Notes under the pieces: model-generated | Told to the model about the DNA's origin: nothing | The model's input: only the letters and a program-made list of their open reading frames with translations | Database searches by the model: none | Made by a program: the position numbers and the translations under genes | In this document: positions 11,853-22,240 of the stretch, piece by piece | Layout of the letters: the number at the start of each line of letters is the position of its first letter | Numbering within the stretch: position 1 is the first letter of the stretch | NCBI GenBank assembly: GCA_000934385.1 | Contig: KN880586.1 | Coordinates: forward strand, 2,176 to 56,110 | DNA length: 53,935 nucleotides | Direction of reading: 5' to 3' | Source of the DNA: Cylindrobasidium torrendii FP15055 ss-10 | Taxonomy: Eukaryota; Basidiomycota; Agaricomycetes; Agaricales; Physalacriaceae

Positions 11853-12925
11853 AGAACTTGAGACTTTGAGACGAAGCTTCAAGCCACCACAGTCGCGCGA
11901 CCAGCGTCCTGCTTCGCGTATGGAGCGACCAGGCGTGCAGCCTACTGCAGGTTGTTGAGCGTCTTTTCACCTGGCCTATTTCAAACGGTCAGCCGACAAG
12001 TGAGATGTTGCAGGACGCCGAGGAGGTTCGTCGGAATGCTGTCCTGTACACCATTTAGCTTTCGGTCTCTCCAGGGCAGTACTCAAAGTGATGTGCTTGC
12101 GCGCGAAGAAAATACAACAACTAGGAAATGCAGCGTACAAAGTCACATGCCTGTGTTCCGTGCAAGGTCACCAAGGTCTTATGTCCGTGTGTGACGAAGC
12201 ATACAACGGAGCGTAAAGACCTTTCCGAGGCGTTTGGCTTGGAGTTGTAGAATGCGCGCTCCGCCAGAATGAGAGGTTGGCTAGATGAATCGTGTTTTGT
12301 TGTGGTGCCCTCACTTTATACAACTGCGACTTCATAGAACTAGTATTGACAGTTCCACTGAGCTTTCCCAGCGTTGAACACACGAGAATACCGGCCGTCA
12401 ACCTTGATTGCTCTGCCGATGTATGTGGTTTCGCATTGGAACGGCGTATCCTGTAACCCGTGAGTCCTTCGCAATGCATTGGCGCCATGCTTCGTACCAT
12501 ACGACTGTTACATAGTCGCCCAGTCAGGGAATGTCTCTCCCTGGCCATGTTACTCTGCGAGTATTGAGGAGGGCGGGTTACTGTGGCTCATGATGCATGA
12601 ACGTTAACCTCCAAGCACTCACGAACCTAGAGGGCTGGACAGCATCAGTATGGGCTTATCATTCTAGTGACAAGGAGTGACATACAGGCGCAACCCGGCT
12701 TGGAAGGGAAGCACTGTGAAAGGACAAGGATTTACTGAGCAGAAACTCTCAAGTCACGTCGCAAAATATCTTGCAAAGGGATGTGGGGTTTATTCCTCTG
12801 ATCAAACGAGAAATTTGGAATCGAGGGTCTCCATGGCGCAAAGGGAAAGGAAAAGAAGGACAGATACAATGCATTTGTGGGTTACTTCGAGTTACACATG
12901 GGGAAGGCGAGGGGACATACAATCA
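11853..12925. other. Intergenic, nothing recognised
   Basis: Just over 1 kb holding only short frames without protein-like composition on either strand. The right end is the 3' flank of the GPN2 gene. Confidence 0.45.
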
Positions 12926-14028
12926 TCATGCCCCGGCAGCTTTCTGTGTGCGCAGAGCTTCGCCCTCTTTCTTCCACTGTTCTTTCTCCCACTCATCGTA
13001 CTCGTCCTTCGAGTCTATCCAGCGCTCTTGTATGTCCAGCACGTCGTAGGCCTTGCCGGCGTTGACCGCTGTACTGAAGAGTCCAAATACATTCGGCCGT
13101 GAGGATGGTGGAAGGTCGCGTGGTACTTCCGCCGCATCGCTCGGGACGGGTGCATCTAGTGGAGGAACGAAGACATAGCCGGTGACTCGGTCGATGAGCC
13201 TGGTGAGGTGCATCATGGACGTCTTGTCTTCAACCGCGAGCGTCTCGAAGCCGACTATGGGATGGTCTTTCAGGATGTCGATGAGAGTCATGTTGAGCTT
13301 GGCGAAGCGCGGTGGACATGATTTCTCCAGGGATGTGTCGAGATAGTCGAGATCCTGGACTTCGGTGTAGTAGTTCAGATTGAAATCTGGATAAGAATGA
13401 GAAGTTAGTAATGTGTTCGCATGCGGACGCACCAAGGTCGCCATAGTTGGATATCAAGTCAATCTTGGAGAAGACGTTGATGTGCGGGAGTGCTAGGTGC
13501 AGCATAGCACGCAGAGAAAGTAGGATGACGGAAACATATTTGGAGGCATCGGTAATGTAGTGCGCGTCGCATAGGTGGATTGCTGCTAGCTGCAATGTGT
13601 GATAGGAATTAGGAAGGGGGTAAGCTGAGACGCACGCGAAACCCAGTTTTTGTGAGCTTGGAGATTATTTGCTTTAAACTCTCGTGATTGGTACTCAATT
13701 CGACCTGGCCAGGGATATCGAACAAGACATATGCGTCGTTGCCTAGTTCTTGCAACTTTTCCTCTAGCCAGTCGTAGTTGGCTTCAAGATACTCCATGCA
13801 GAAGAGCATCCCGCCGTTCGGGCCGAGGCCAGATTCCGCCTGGACATGCAATAAACTGACAAGGTCGGCAATGTCGATGGCACAGGGATACGGAATGTTG
13901 TCATTGGCCGGGTCGAGGTTCACGATGTAGATTGGGCGCTTGAGGGCGGTAAACAGCTGGTATTTTCCGTGGCAATACGTGGATTTTCCAGAGCCGGGCG
14001 AGCCGCAAACAATTTCACCGAAAGGCAT
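12926..14028 (-). CDS. GPN2: GPN-loop GTPase 2
   Basis: Three exons (14028-13636, 13589-13433, 13386-12926) give 336 aa, normal for the family. The N-terminus has the P-loop GSPGSGKSTY, switch-like VNLDPANDNIPYPCAIDI, the diagnostic GPN loop (LGPNGG), YCMEYLEAN-type motif and the G3 DIPGQVEL; later LPHINVFSKIDLI provides the guanine-specificity NKxD-like element. LGPNGG with CMEYLEAN and NYYTEVQDLDYL points to GPN2 rather than GPN1 or GPN3. GPN GTPases act as dimers in assembly and nuclear import of RNA polymerase II (and III) in the cytoplasm. The gene is head-to-head with the RecQ helicase, 157 bp apart. Confidence 0.93.
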
Positions 14029-14185
14029 AGTGGTGGTATGAAGGTAAGAAGTAAGCAGCTAGATCAGTAAATTGTGATCCGCTGCTAGGCGCGATCGACG
14101 GCTACCCTTCCTTTCTTCCACTTTCACGCGTCGACGCGTCGACAAAGGCTCCGGAGCAATATAACGCGCCCTCAATCCATAGCTC
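14029..14185. promoter_or_regulatory. Compact bidirectional promoter, GPN2 / RecQ helicase
   Basis: Only 157 bp separate the two start codons, so both 5' leaders and core promoters must share it. It contains a GCGATCG motif and a near-palindromic run of TCGACGCG repeats around 14128-14142. No TATA box is obvious. Confidence 0.5.
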
Positions 14186-16889
14186 ATGTCGTCCGCTTTG
14201 CCCATGGGCGCGCATGCCCGGACCATGAAGGAAATGAGCGAAAACAGGATAGAGATCGCCCAAATGGACGCCGAAATGGCTAGGCTTCAGGCTGAAATCG
14301 CCAAGATTCAGCGTCGAAAGGAGGAAAAACAACGAAGGAATCGGGATATCGAAGCACAGCAGCAGGTCAAGGGCGATTTCTCCGCTGCCACCCTCAACTA
14401 CGATTCAGAGGAGTGTCCGTGGTCCAGATCTATGCGTACTGCGATGCGCGAAACGTTCAAGATAAAAGACTATCGCCTTTGTCAACGCGCGTGCGTGGTC
14501 TTGCAACACGTCCTGATCCTCGTTCTCATCATCCACAGTGTTTGCAACGCGAACCTCGATGGCCGCGACATCGTCTGCGTGATGCCCACAGGCGGTGGCA
14601 AATCACTGACCTACCAGCTGCCCGCGTTCTGCGGAACCGGGGTCACTGTGGTCATTTCCCCGCTCATCTCTCTCATTTCAGACCAAATCATGCATCTGAA
14701 CGAGCTAAACGGTGCGTTCAACACCATCAATCAGCGTCCCACTCACCATCCCTTAGTTCTTGCTGCAAAGATGACGGGGAGCACCTCTGCGAGCGAGATC
14801 AAGCAAATAAAGACTCGACTCACAAATCTAATTGAGAACAACGTGGACCGTCACTTGGCCCTGCTTTATGTCACGCCTGAAAAGATTTCCAAAAGCAAGG
14901 ACTTCCGGTCGCTGCTACAGAGATTGGCTGACAACCGCAAACTTGGTACGCGACCAGCAGCGTTACAGACACCTAGGACTGATCATGTAGACCGCATCGT
15001 CGTTGACGAAGCCCATTGTGTTTCCCAGATGGGCCATGACTTCCGCCCCGACTACCGCGAGCTTCACCTTCTGCGCAAGCTGTGCCCCTCGGTCCCGATT
15101 ATGGCGCTCACCGCGACCTGTCCGCCCAAAGTTCGCGACGACCTTGTCAAAGTCCTAGGCCTCAAACCTTTCTGCAAGGACAACGAACTCGATGGCACTC
15201 TTTACTTCACCGCGCCCCTCTACCGTCCCAACTTGCACTACAGCGTGCTCCCCAAGTCACCGCAGTCGAAGAAGGCTACAGACACGGTGGTGAACTGGAT
15301 ACTGAAACACCATCGATATGACTGCGGTATCGTCTATTGTACTTCGAGGAAACAGACGGAAGAGCTTGCGAGAGACCTGCAGGCAGCAGGTATCAGAACC
15401 GGGTTCTATCATGCAGACAAGAAGGACGGGGAGAAGGAACATCTGCATGAACAGTGGCATCGGGGGGAGATCCAGGTTGTTTGCGCGACGATTGCCTTTG
15501 GGATGGGCATAGACAAGCGAGACGTTCGGTTTGTTATCCATCATTCGGTGCGCGACTGGTCAAGGTTCGCTCCTACTTTCTAACCTCTTTTTAGATTTCC
15601 AAGTCATTAGATGGATATTACCAGGAGTCTGGGCGAGCAGGGCGCGACGGAAAAGACGCAGATTGTGTCATTTTCTATCGCCCACAGGATGCATGGACCC
15701 TCGCGGGTATGCTCATGGGTGGCGAGGAAAAAAGTGTGTTGTTTGAATGTAGAGTCCAACGAGCGCTGAATATTCTTCTAGTGTTTCCCATGCTCAACTT
15801 TGTTCAGGACGTCGTCGAATGCCGCAAGCTCCAGTTTGCTCAGTATGCTTATGTATCTCCTTGTTCGGCGCAAGGCTAATTCCGTTCAGCTACTTTTCCC
15901 ATTCTGCCGAGCTTGCATTGTCTGCCTGGGGCGACGATGCGATGGACCCATGCGGCCACTGCGATAACTGTATGCGGAACGATAGCGAGAAGGAGGGGCG
16001 CGATGTCAGCCTCGAGGCTTGGCAGCTCGTGAAGCTCATGAAGAAGGTCTGTGTGAGCAAGTCAAGATACACTGCCCAGCAAATTAGCGACCTTGCTCGT
16101 AAGGGAAAGGTTGCCCCGAAGAAGAATGCCCCCGCCGAGACGGTTGACATGGACCGTGTTTGCGGTGGTCTTGTCAAGATGGACGCAGAACAACTCGAAT
16201 TCCTGCTGGTATGGATGTGGACGAAGGGCTACGCGAGTGTGAAGTATCAACAAACTGCATATACGACCACTGCGTACATCTGTGCCGGGCCGATGGCATT
16301 CCAGCTTTCGGAGCTGCGCAAGGAGGAGGTGAGCGGGTCGGGCAGGACGATGGTGACGTTGCCGAAGCCGAGCAAGGAGAAGAAAACGCCCAAAGGGAAG
16401 GGGAAGAGCAAGGAGATAGTTGTCAGTGACGATGAGGACGATATGTTCGAAGACGACGACGAGGTGGAGGCCGAATATCTCAACGGCTTGGATGATGAGG
16501 TGCAATATATCCCGTACGGAATCGCACTGGGACTGATTCAGAAACAGAGGTCGGATGTAGGTGGAGGCGGGAAGGGGAAGCAGAGGGAGGTAGAGGAGGA
16601 TGTTATCATGGTTCACGACGACGACGACGATGTAGAGGTGGCGCCGGTCCAGCGACGGAAACGCAAGTCTGATGCCGCTACGGATAGCGACGAGCCTTCC
16701 AATGGTGGGTGGGTTAGCAACTTACGTGGGGACGTGCCGGCGCGCAAGGGGCCGGCAAGTGCTACAAGGGCATCTAGAGGCAAGAAACGAGCGAAGGCTG
16801 GAAAGCCGGTCGCAAAGGTGGCTAAGACGACAAACCGGCTCGGTCCCGAGGTTATAGAGATTATGGATTCTGACGATGATGACGCTTGA
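14186..16889 (+). CDS. RecQ-family ATP-dependent DNA helicase
   Basis: Seven exons (14186-14490, 14539-14711, 14757-14945, 14991-15547, 15595-15733, 15782-15842, 15890-16889) give 807 aa. An N-terminal coiled coil (residues about 12-60) resembles RECQ1. Motif I is MPTGGGKS, motif II DEAH in [19 protein letters not shown], motif III ALTATCP, motif [12 protein letters not shown], motif [13 protein letters not shown] RecQ-C-terminal zinc site follows (ECRKL...CGHCDNC), then a winged-helix-like region. From about residue 560 the tail is disordered, with acidic runs ([18 protein letters not shown]) and basic NLS-like KKRAK. RecQ enzymes unwind 3'-5' and act in replication-fork repair in the nucleus. 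Without splicing, one large frame hides three introns, so automatic calls may include intron residues. Confidence 0.9.
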
Positions 16890-17571
16890 CTCTGTGTTTG
16901 GTACAAAGGTGGGTAGATGAGGCTAGAGCGACTTATACGGACACTGGACTGGTCTAACATGTACTTGTATTTTCATTCGTTGCTAAGTTTTGTATGCATG
17001 GGTTATGTTTCGCTACCAGAATGTATTGTTATGATGTTTACACGAGCAAGGTTACCTCTGGCGCAAGTTTCTACATTGTTAAAAACCAGATTTAGACACT
17101 ACCTCCATGTCCATTCGGACTCCAAAATTGGTGATTGGTAGCAGTGGCGACCTTTGTTGAATGCACCAAGTTGCGGCAGTCACTGGTGTACTCTTGTCGA
17201 TGGATTGTGCTGGTCGCAATACTCCTCGCTCTCTTTGAGATTCGATGCATCTGTATTATCAGTGTTGGTACGCGCGCCGTTCTCATTGTCAAAGGAGGAA
17301 TTCCAAGTGGGCTGTAAATAAATATTGTTCTGTATGACCTTGAGGACAACGCGTCGATGCTTCTGCATGCGTTCTTTGTCTGGGGTGATTCTGTCCAGCC
17401 TGGTGGAACAGTAGAGGTCCTGCTTTGAGGCCGCGGATACCTGCATCATTGAGAGCAAGACTGGGGCTACCCTCCCACGGGGCGCGTGATGCTGGTTTGC
17501 GGGCGCGTTTGGCGGACGGGATGCATGCGACCGGCGCGTAGGCCATGAGGAATAGGACCGAAGCTCGAGAT
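16890..17571. other. Intergenic between RecQ gene and orphan copy A
   Basis: Converging 3' flanks. A minus-strand frame at about 17289-17582 has traces (PPKSRASVL, AKRARKPASRAP) that faintly recall the basic tail of orphan copies B and C, so it may be the frameshifted remnant of copy A's original C-terminus. Nothing else is recognised. Confidence 0.4.
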
Positions 17572-18437
17572 TTAGGCGGCACGAGGGTCCATGAGGGCGA
17601 CGTTGGCCCGCCGCGCGCGCTTCTGACAGCGGAATTCTCGCTGCTTTTCTCGCTGCATTTCTCGCCATATTTCTCGCTGCCTTTCTATGTTCTGAGATGT
17701 TTGAGGCGGCCAGTCGATCTTTGTGAGTTGGTACGAGAGGACGCTGAGTGGATCCTGGACCGGCCAAGACCATGGGAAAACTGTAACTTGCCTCGCAGCA
17801 GGCACGGAAACCAGCGTGGGGTGTGCTGTGAGCAGGCGAAAACAAGGTAGATCGCTGTAGGGATGTTGGTGTGTGGTGATTGCGCCGGTCTCTGGATGTT
17901 TGAGAAAGATGTCTTTCTGGAACCCTGGGAACATCTGCAAAGTGTATTCACAGTCTTGCCGTAGCTCTGGCACCTACGGGCCTACGTGAGCAATCCTCTT
18001 GTGTACTGAGTGGCACACACCTCATCGAAACGCCTGCGCTCGGACATGGGACAACGAGCATTATGCTCATAGAGTTCTTGAAGAAGTGCAATTGTGTGGG
18101 GCGGAGGCCGAAAGGCCAGCAAAGATAATGCAAATGCTTGGACGACGGGTTTCGATGCCACTAACATCCATGAGAGACGCAAAGGAAAGAGACATGGACG
18201 CGCACAATGTAAAAGGTTTATTGGCTGATCCATCTTTGTAATCATCTCCCCAATGTTCAAACCAGTAGCGCCTTCGAGAGTGCAGATCTATAACAACGTC
18301 AGACTCCAGCGCATTCCCGGGACAGGACTCACGATACGGTTCTGCCCAGGATCAACAAGTTTCTTGGCTGATAATGTGCTCGCAAACAGCGGAGAAAGCG
18401 AGATGCAGTCTTCTGTGTATATCACGGTCATGGTCAT
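17572..18437 (-). CDS. Orphan four-exon family protein, copy A
   Basis: Exons 18437-18333, 18287-18206, 18160-18021 and 17973-17572 give 242 aa. It shares with copies B, C and D the order YTE-x-CIS start, EGATGLNIGEM, QPINLLH, LAFRPPPHTIALLQELYEH, SERRRFDEVPEL, CEYTL, DIFLKHP-TG, HQHPY, FRLLTAHPTLVSV. No known domain is recognised; function unknown. Exon 2 (82 bp) and exon 3 (140 bp) have exactly the lengths found in copies B and C. Unlike them the tail is short and turns into a Gln/Arg-rich helix (QREIWREMQREKQREF), probably after a frameshift that removed the long basic end. The frame is otherwise intact. Confidence 0.7.
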
Positions 18438-19040
18438 GGTCAGTGGCAGAGATAGAATGGCATCTCGAATTGACGCAGCAGTGGCAACTTATGTAAGCCG
18501 CGCAACGTGCTTTCTCACGCGGCACCGGGTACCTCGCGCAAAGGATCATGTGATCGTGCCACGCTTTTACGCGAGCTGCGAGCATATCCTCCAGCCAAAC
18601 CTATGGGCCCGAGCTGCCCCCAAGTCGTTGATATTCCTGTTTCGGGCCGTCCACTCAAGGCCGCGCGTCCCGCGAGCGGGACTGCCTGACGGAGCTACTG
18701 GGGTATGAGAGCGGAATAGGCGCGGCGGCGAGAGTTCGAGATTTACATAGAAACAGCTGTCGCTGTACAGGCTGGGTCTCGAACAGTACTGCCAAAAATT
18801 GGACAGTAATCGAGCTAAGTCCTTCTCGCACTTGTAGCAGGCTCGTGACAAGTTGAACGACGTGAATTTCGGTCCTAACAGCCTATGCGAAGGATCAAGA
18901 ATATAAAGGTACAACCGCGTACGGGGAGAGTAACAAACAGTGCGGTGCGGTAAAGCTGCATCGTACATAAAAAACACAGCATATACATAACGAGTAAAAG
19001 ACAGTGTCAGAACAGAACACGTCGCTGCGGCAGAGACCTC
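18438..19040. other. Intergenic, promoter side of orphan copy A
   Basis: About 600 bp between the start of copy A and the 3' end of the disordered-protein gene. No coding exon is seen. Confidence 0.45.
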
Positions 19041-21674
19041 TCAAGCTTCAATCTGTTTGGCGACCTTGCAGCTCGCCTTAAGTGCTGACCGCTTCGGCAC
19101 TTTGGGAACCAAACGATGAAGCATGTCAATCCTCACGCACTCTTCGTTCATCCATCCCTCTCCAGGTTCTGGATACTCATCGAGGTCCGGCGGGTACTCG
19201 AGCCCTGGTTCGGGTGTCTTGTACGATCCACCGTTCGTCCACAGCTGGTCTCTGTCACGTCCGTCAGCAGGATCATCGATGTGAACCTGACAAAAACAAC
19301 ATACCCTCGACGGTTGAACCACCCCTTCCTACGCTGGTCTGCAAAAATCGGCGAAGGACAAATGAGGTTATCATTCCAGCGCAGAGACTTGCGCTGCTCG
19401 ATCTGCAGCACCATCTTCTCTCCATCCGAATGCCGACGCTTACCAGACCGCGTCCGCTCCTCCTTCACCAAGGCCTTCAAGCTCCCTGCACGCGGCGTCT
19501 CCTCTCGGTGTGCATTAGACTCTCGGCGGTTTCTTGTAGAAGATGAGGGCCTCAGAGTGAGTGTCTGGGCGTCGTCCACCGAGTTACGGCGCGGCGGCGT
19601 CACTTGACGAACCTCAGGCTCTTTGGCAGGAATATCGGCGGGAAGCACGGCTGGTGTCGACGCCGGCACGACCTTGGGAACTGCCTGGTGGGCAGCATCC
19701 AACCGGTTGTGGGCGACAGACAACGAGTCTCTGCGCACTCGACGCACAAGTGGGTCGGCAGAGACTGGCTCGGGAAGAGGTGGTTCGGGAACTGAGTGTC
19801 GCTGCTCAGGTATCGCATGTCGATGTTCAGGGAAAGTCTGGCGCGACTCTGGGAACGTCTGGCGTGGTTCTGGGAATGTTTGGCGGGGTGGGAGAGGGAA
19901 CGCCTGATGCGGCAGTTCAGCGTGACGTGAGAGTGACGTAACAATGGGCGGGGCACGTGGCGTGTGTTTGCGCTCTGGTGGGGGCGACACACGCAGACTG
20001 GTGTCCGGCGCAACTTGGTGGTAGGAGCTGCTGCTGTCGACACTGCCGTATTTGTCTCCTCGAGGTGGGCTAGAGATGGATGGGCGCCGATCGCGCTTCT
20101 TGGTAGGCATGTTGAGTGGGATTGGAGGGATAGTTGTCGTTGGCGGTGGTGGTGGAGGCGGGGACCGTCGTTCCGGCCCCCATAGTGGAATCGGAGGGAT
20201 AACAGAAGGTCCCGAGTACGATGATGATGCAGAAACGGGCGCGTAAGACCCAGAGGGAATTGGATATGAGCCAGAAACAGGTGGAAATTGGAACGATGAA
20301 CCTTCCAGAGGCGTGGCCAACGGCGGGATGGGTTGGCGACGATCGTAGGATCGTGCGGGCGTATAGTTATGCGGCGATGTAGACGTGTATGGGTCGGAAC
20401 GGCCAGGTGACGGCACCCTCCTCTCCTGCGCGTGGGGGTCGCGCGGCCGCCTAAAGTCTGCCGCACGGTCTGCAAACTCGCTGCTCTCCGATGTATCAAC
20501 ATCAGAGTAAGCCTGCAAGATGCGCAGGTCCCCGAACCCGGAAGACGCTGTCGAAAACTCGCTCGGAGATGGCGACAGGTATCGAGGCGGTGGCGATGGA
20601 GAGTTCATCGGTGGCAGGAACGTCTGGTCAAGACCAGGTGGGAGAGGAAGATTGCTCCCTGCGTTCTGAGATAGATAGGTAGATTGATCCTGGTTCGTAG
20701 ACGGAAAATAATAAGGCATGAAAGCGCTGTCACGACGGTGTGCATCCGGGGGCGAAGAGGTCCTCCTGGGCGGAAGGTTATGGCGCTCGAACGCATCGTC
20801 GGACAAGGCGGGAAGTGGGACACTCTGCAGCTGGCTGGCAAGCTGTACAGATTTAATTAGTGAGCTAAAGAGTCCTATCACATACGGTGTGATGTACGTA
20901 CACTTCCAGGCGAGCCTCTTTCGAAATCGCGAGGGTCGTATGCCTCCGGACTGCTTGATAGTCGACCGGAATAAAATCCTGGCTCTGGGTGGGAGTCGTG
21001 GTAGACATCCTGCGGAATGCCGCTGGCTCGCGCATTGAGCTCCGTGTTAAGGAAGGTGCGGTGATCCCTGTCGTTCTCTGTTGGAGAAGATAACGCAGCC
21101 TGGCGCAGACTCCCTTCGACATGCCGTAGTCCACCAGCGTGGGACATGAAGTCGTCATCATCGGACATGGAGTTGTGTCGCAGGTCCTGCCCAGCGATAG
21201 ATGAAGTAGAGTGGGCGCTATGAGGAGGGAGAGCTCGTAAGTTTCGCGGCGGAGACACCGATCCGGTGGACGTCGAGTCGTCCGAGCTCATAGCTGAGGA
21301 CAAAGTGTAAGAGTCCATTGAAAACGCATCGTCCTCGAAATACTGAGGCGCTTTGGACTCATATCGGTTCGATTGTGAGCCCTGGAGAATGTAATGGTTC
21401 GGGTCTTGGTGGATGCCCGCAATGTAGGGAAAATAGGAAGAACGTGTATTCAACTTGGAGGATGGAGACGTGGAGTTGAGAGAAGGCCATGTCTGAATCC
21501 AGTTCGAGTTCATGGGTGCTCCCGAATACTTCGGCGGCGACTGCGACGAAGATTTCAAGTTGTTACTGAAAGCACGCGACATCTAGGAAAAATGTCAGAC
21601 TTTGGAACAAGTTGGGTCAAGCAAAGACGAACCTTGATGGGTGCAGGCGACTGGACATTCCTAGCGGAAGACAT
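19041..21674 (-). CDS. Large disordered Pro/Ser/Arg-rich protein
   Basis: Four exons (21674-21633, 21582-20902, 20842-19305, 19251-19041) give 823 aa. The first exon (MSSARNVQSPAPIK) is proposed because its 50-bp intron (GTTCGT...CTGAC...TAG) joins in frame to MSRAFSNNL; a start at 21582 is the alternative. Nearly the whole protein is predicted disordered, with poly-Pro (PPPPPPP), a fourfold RQTFPE-type repeat near the middle, and Ser-rich blocks. The only compact region is the end (SLRWNDNLICPSPIFADQRRKGWFNRRGDQLWTNG... to LDEYPEPGEGWMNEECVRID), conserved-looking and Trp/Cys-containing. I do not recognise a family; a regulatory or cytoskeleton-linked scaffold is only a guess. Divergent from CFT1. 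Confidence 0.7.
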
Positions 21675-22240
21675 CACAGTCTACGAAAGAAGAGAGGACT
21701 GGAAAAGGGGAGGTTCGGGATGATGATAGCTAGTTTCATACAGGGTATATAAAGCATCACGAACAACATGTGGAGAAGTGCTCCCCCGACACGAGTTGGC
21801 CGTGCACTTTCAAGTGAGGCGTGGTGCCGATCGGTGAAGGCCTCCGACAAGTGATACCCAAGAACGAGCGCCAGGCTATCGTAGTACAGGGTATAGACTC
21901 TGTGCAAATTGAGTTGGATACTTTGTTCTTGAGCACTAAGTTGTCTTGTGAAGCCAGTCTCAAGCACAAGTTTCATAGTTTCTCTCGACAAGGTCCGGAA
22001 CCAGCGACGTGGAGAACGAACCGGACTACTATTTGCCAGGGTTCAGTGCAAATGAGAGCCGGGACCCGATATCGGTTAAGTGCAACCATGAGCCCCCGAT
22101 TCTGGGGTATATGAGATGCGCGGGTGATTGACGTGAAAGACGAAGAGATCGGCAGCGGCCGACGCTGCGCCACCGCGGGCCGAGGACTGATGTGATCGCG
22201 CCAAGCACAGCCACCCTGACGCGCTTGGCTCTTGACCGCC
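21675..22240. promoter_or_regulatory. Divergent promoter region, disordered protein / CFT1
   Basis: 566 bp between start codons. A TATATAAAG-like sequence occurs near 21746-21755. No exon is supported. Confidence 0.4.

Noticed and set aside
12168..12548. 126-codon minus-strand frame
   Set aside because: No domain, no splice partner, composition like random sequence.
17180..17845. 221-codon minus-strand frame overlapping copy A
   Set aside because: It is a shadow of copy A exon 4 and its flank; the family frame is conserved in four copies.
19600..20502. 300-codon minus-strand frame
   Set aside because: His/Arg-rich shadow of the disordered-protein gene in another frame.
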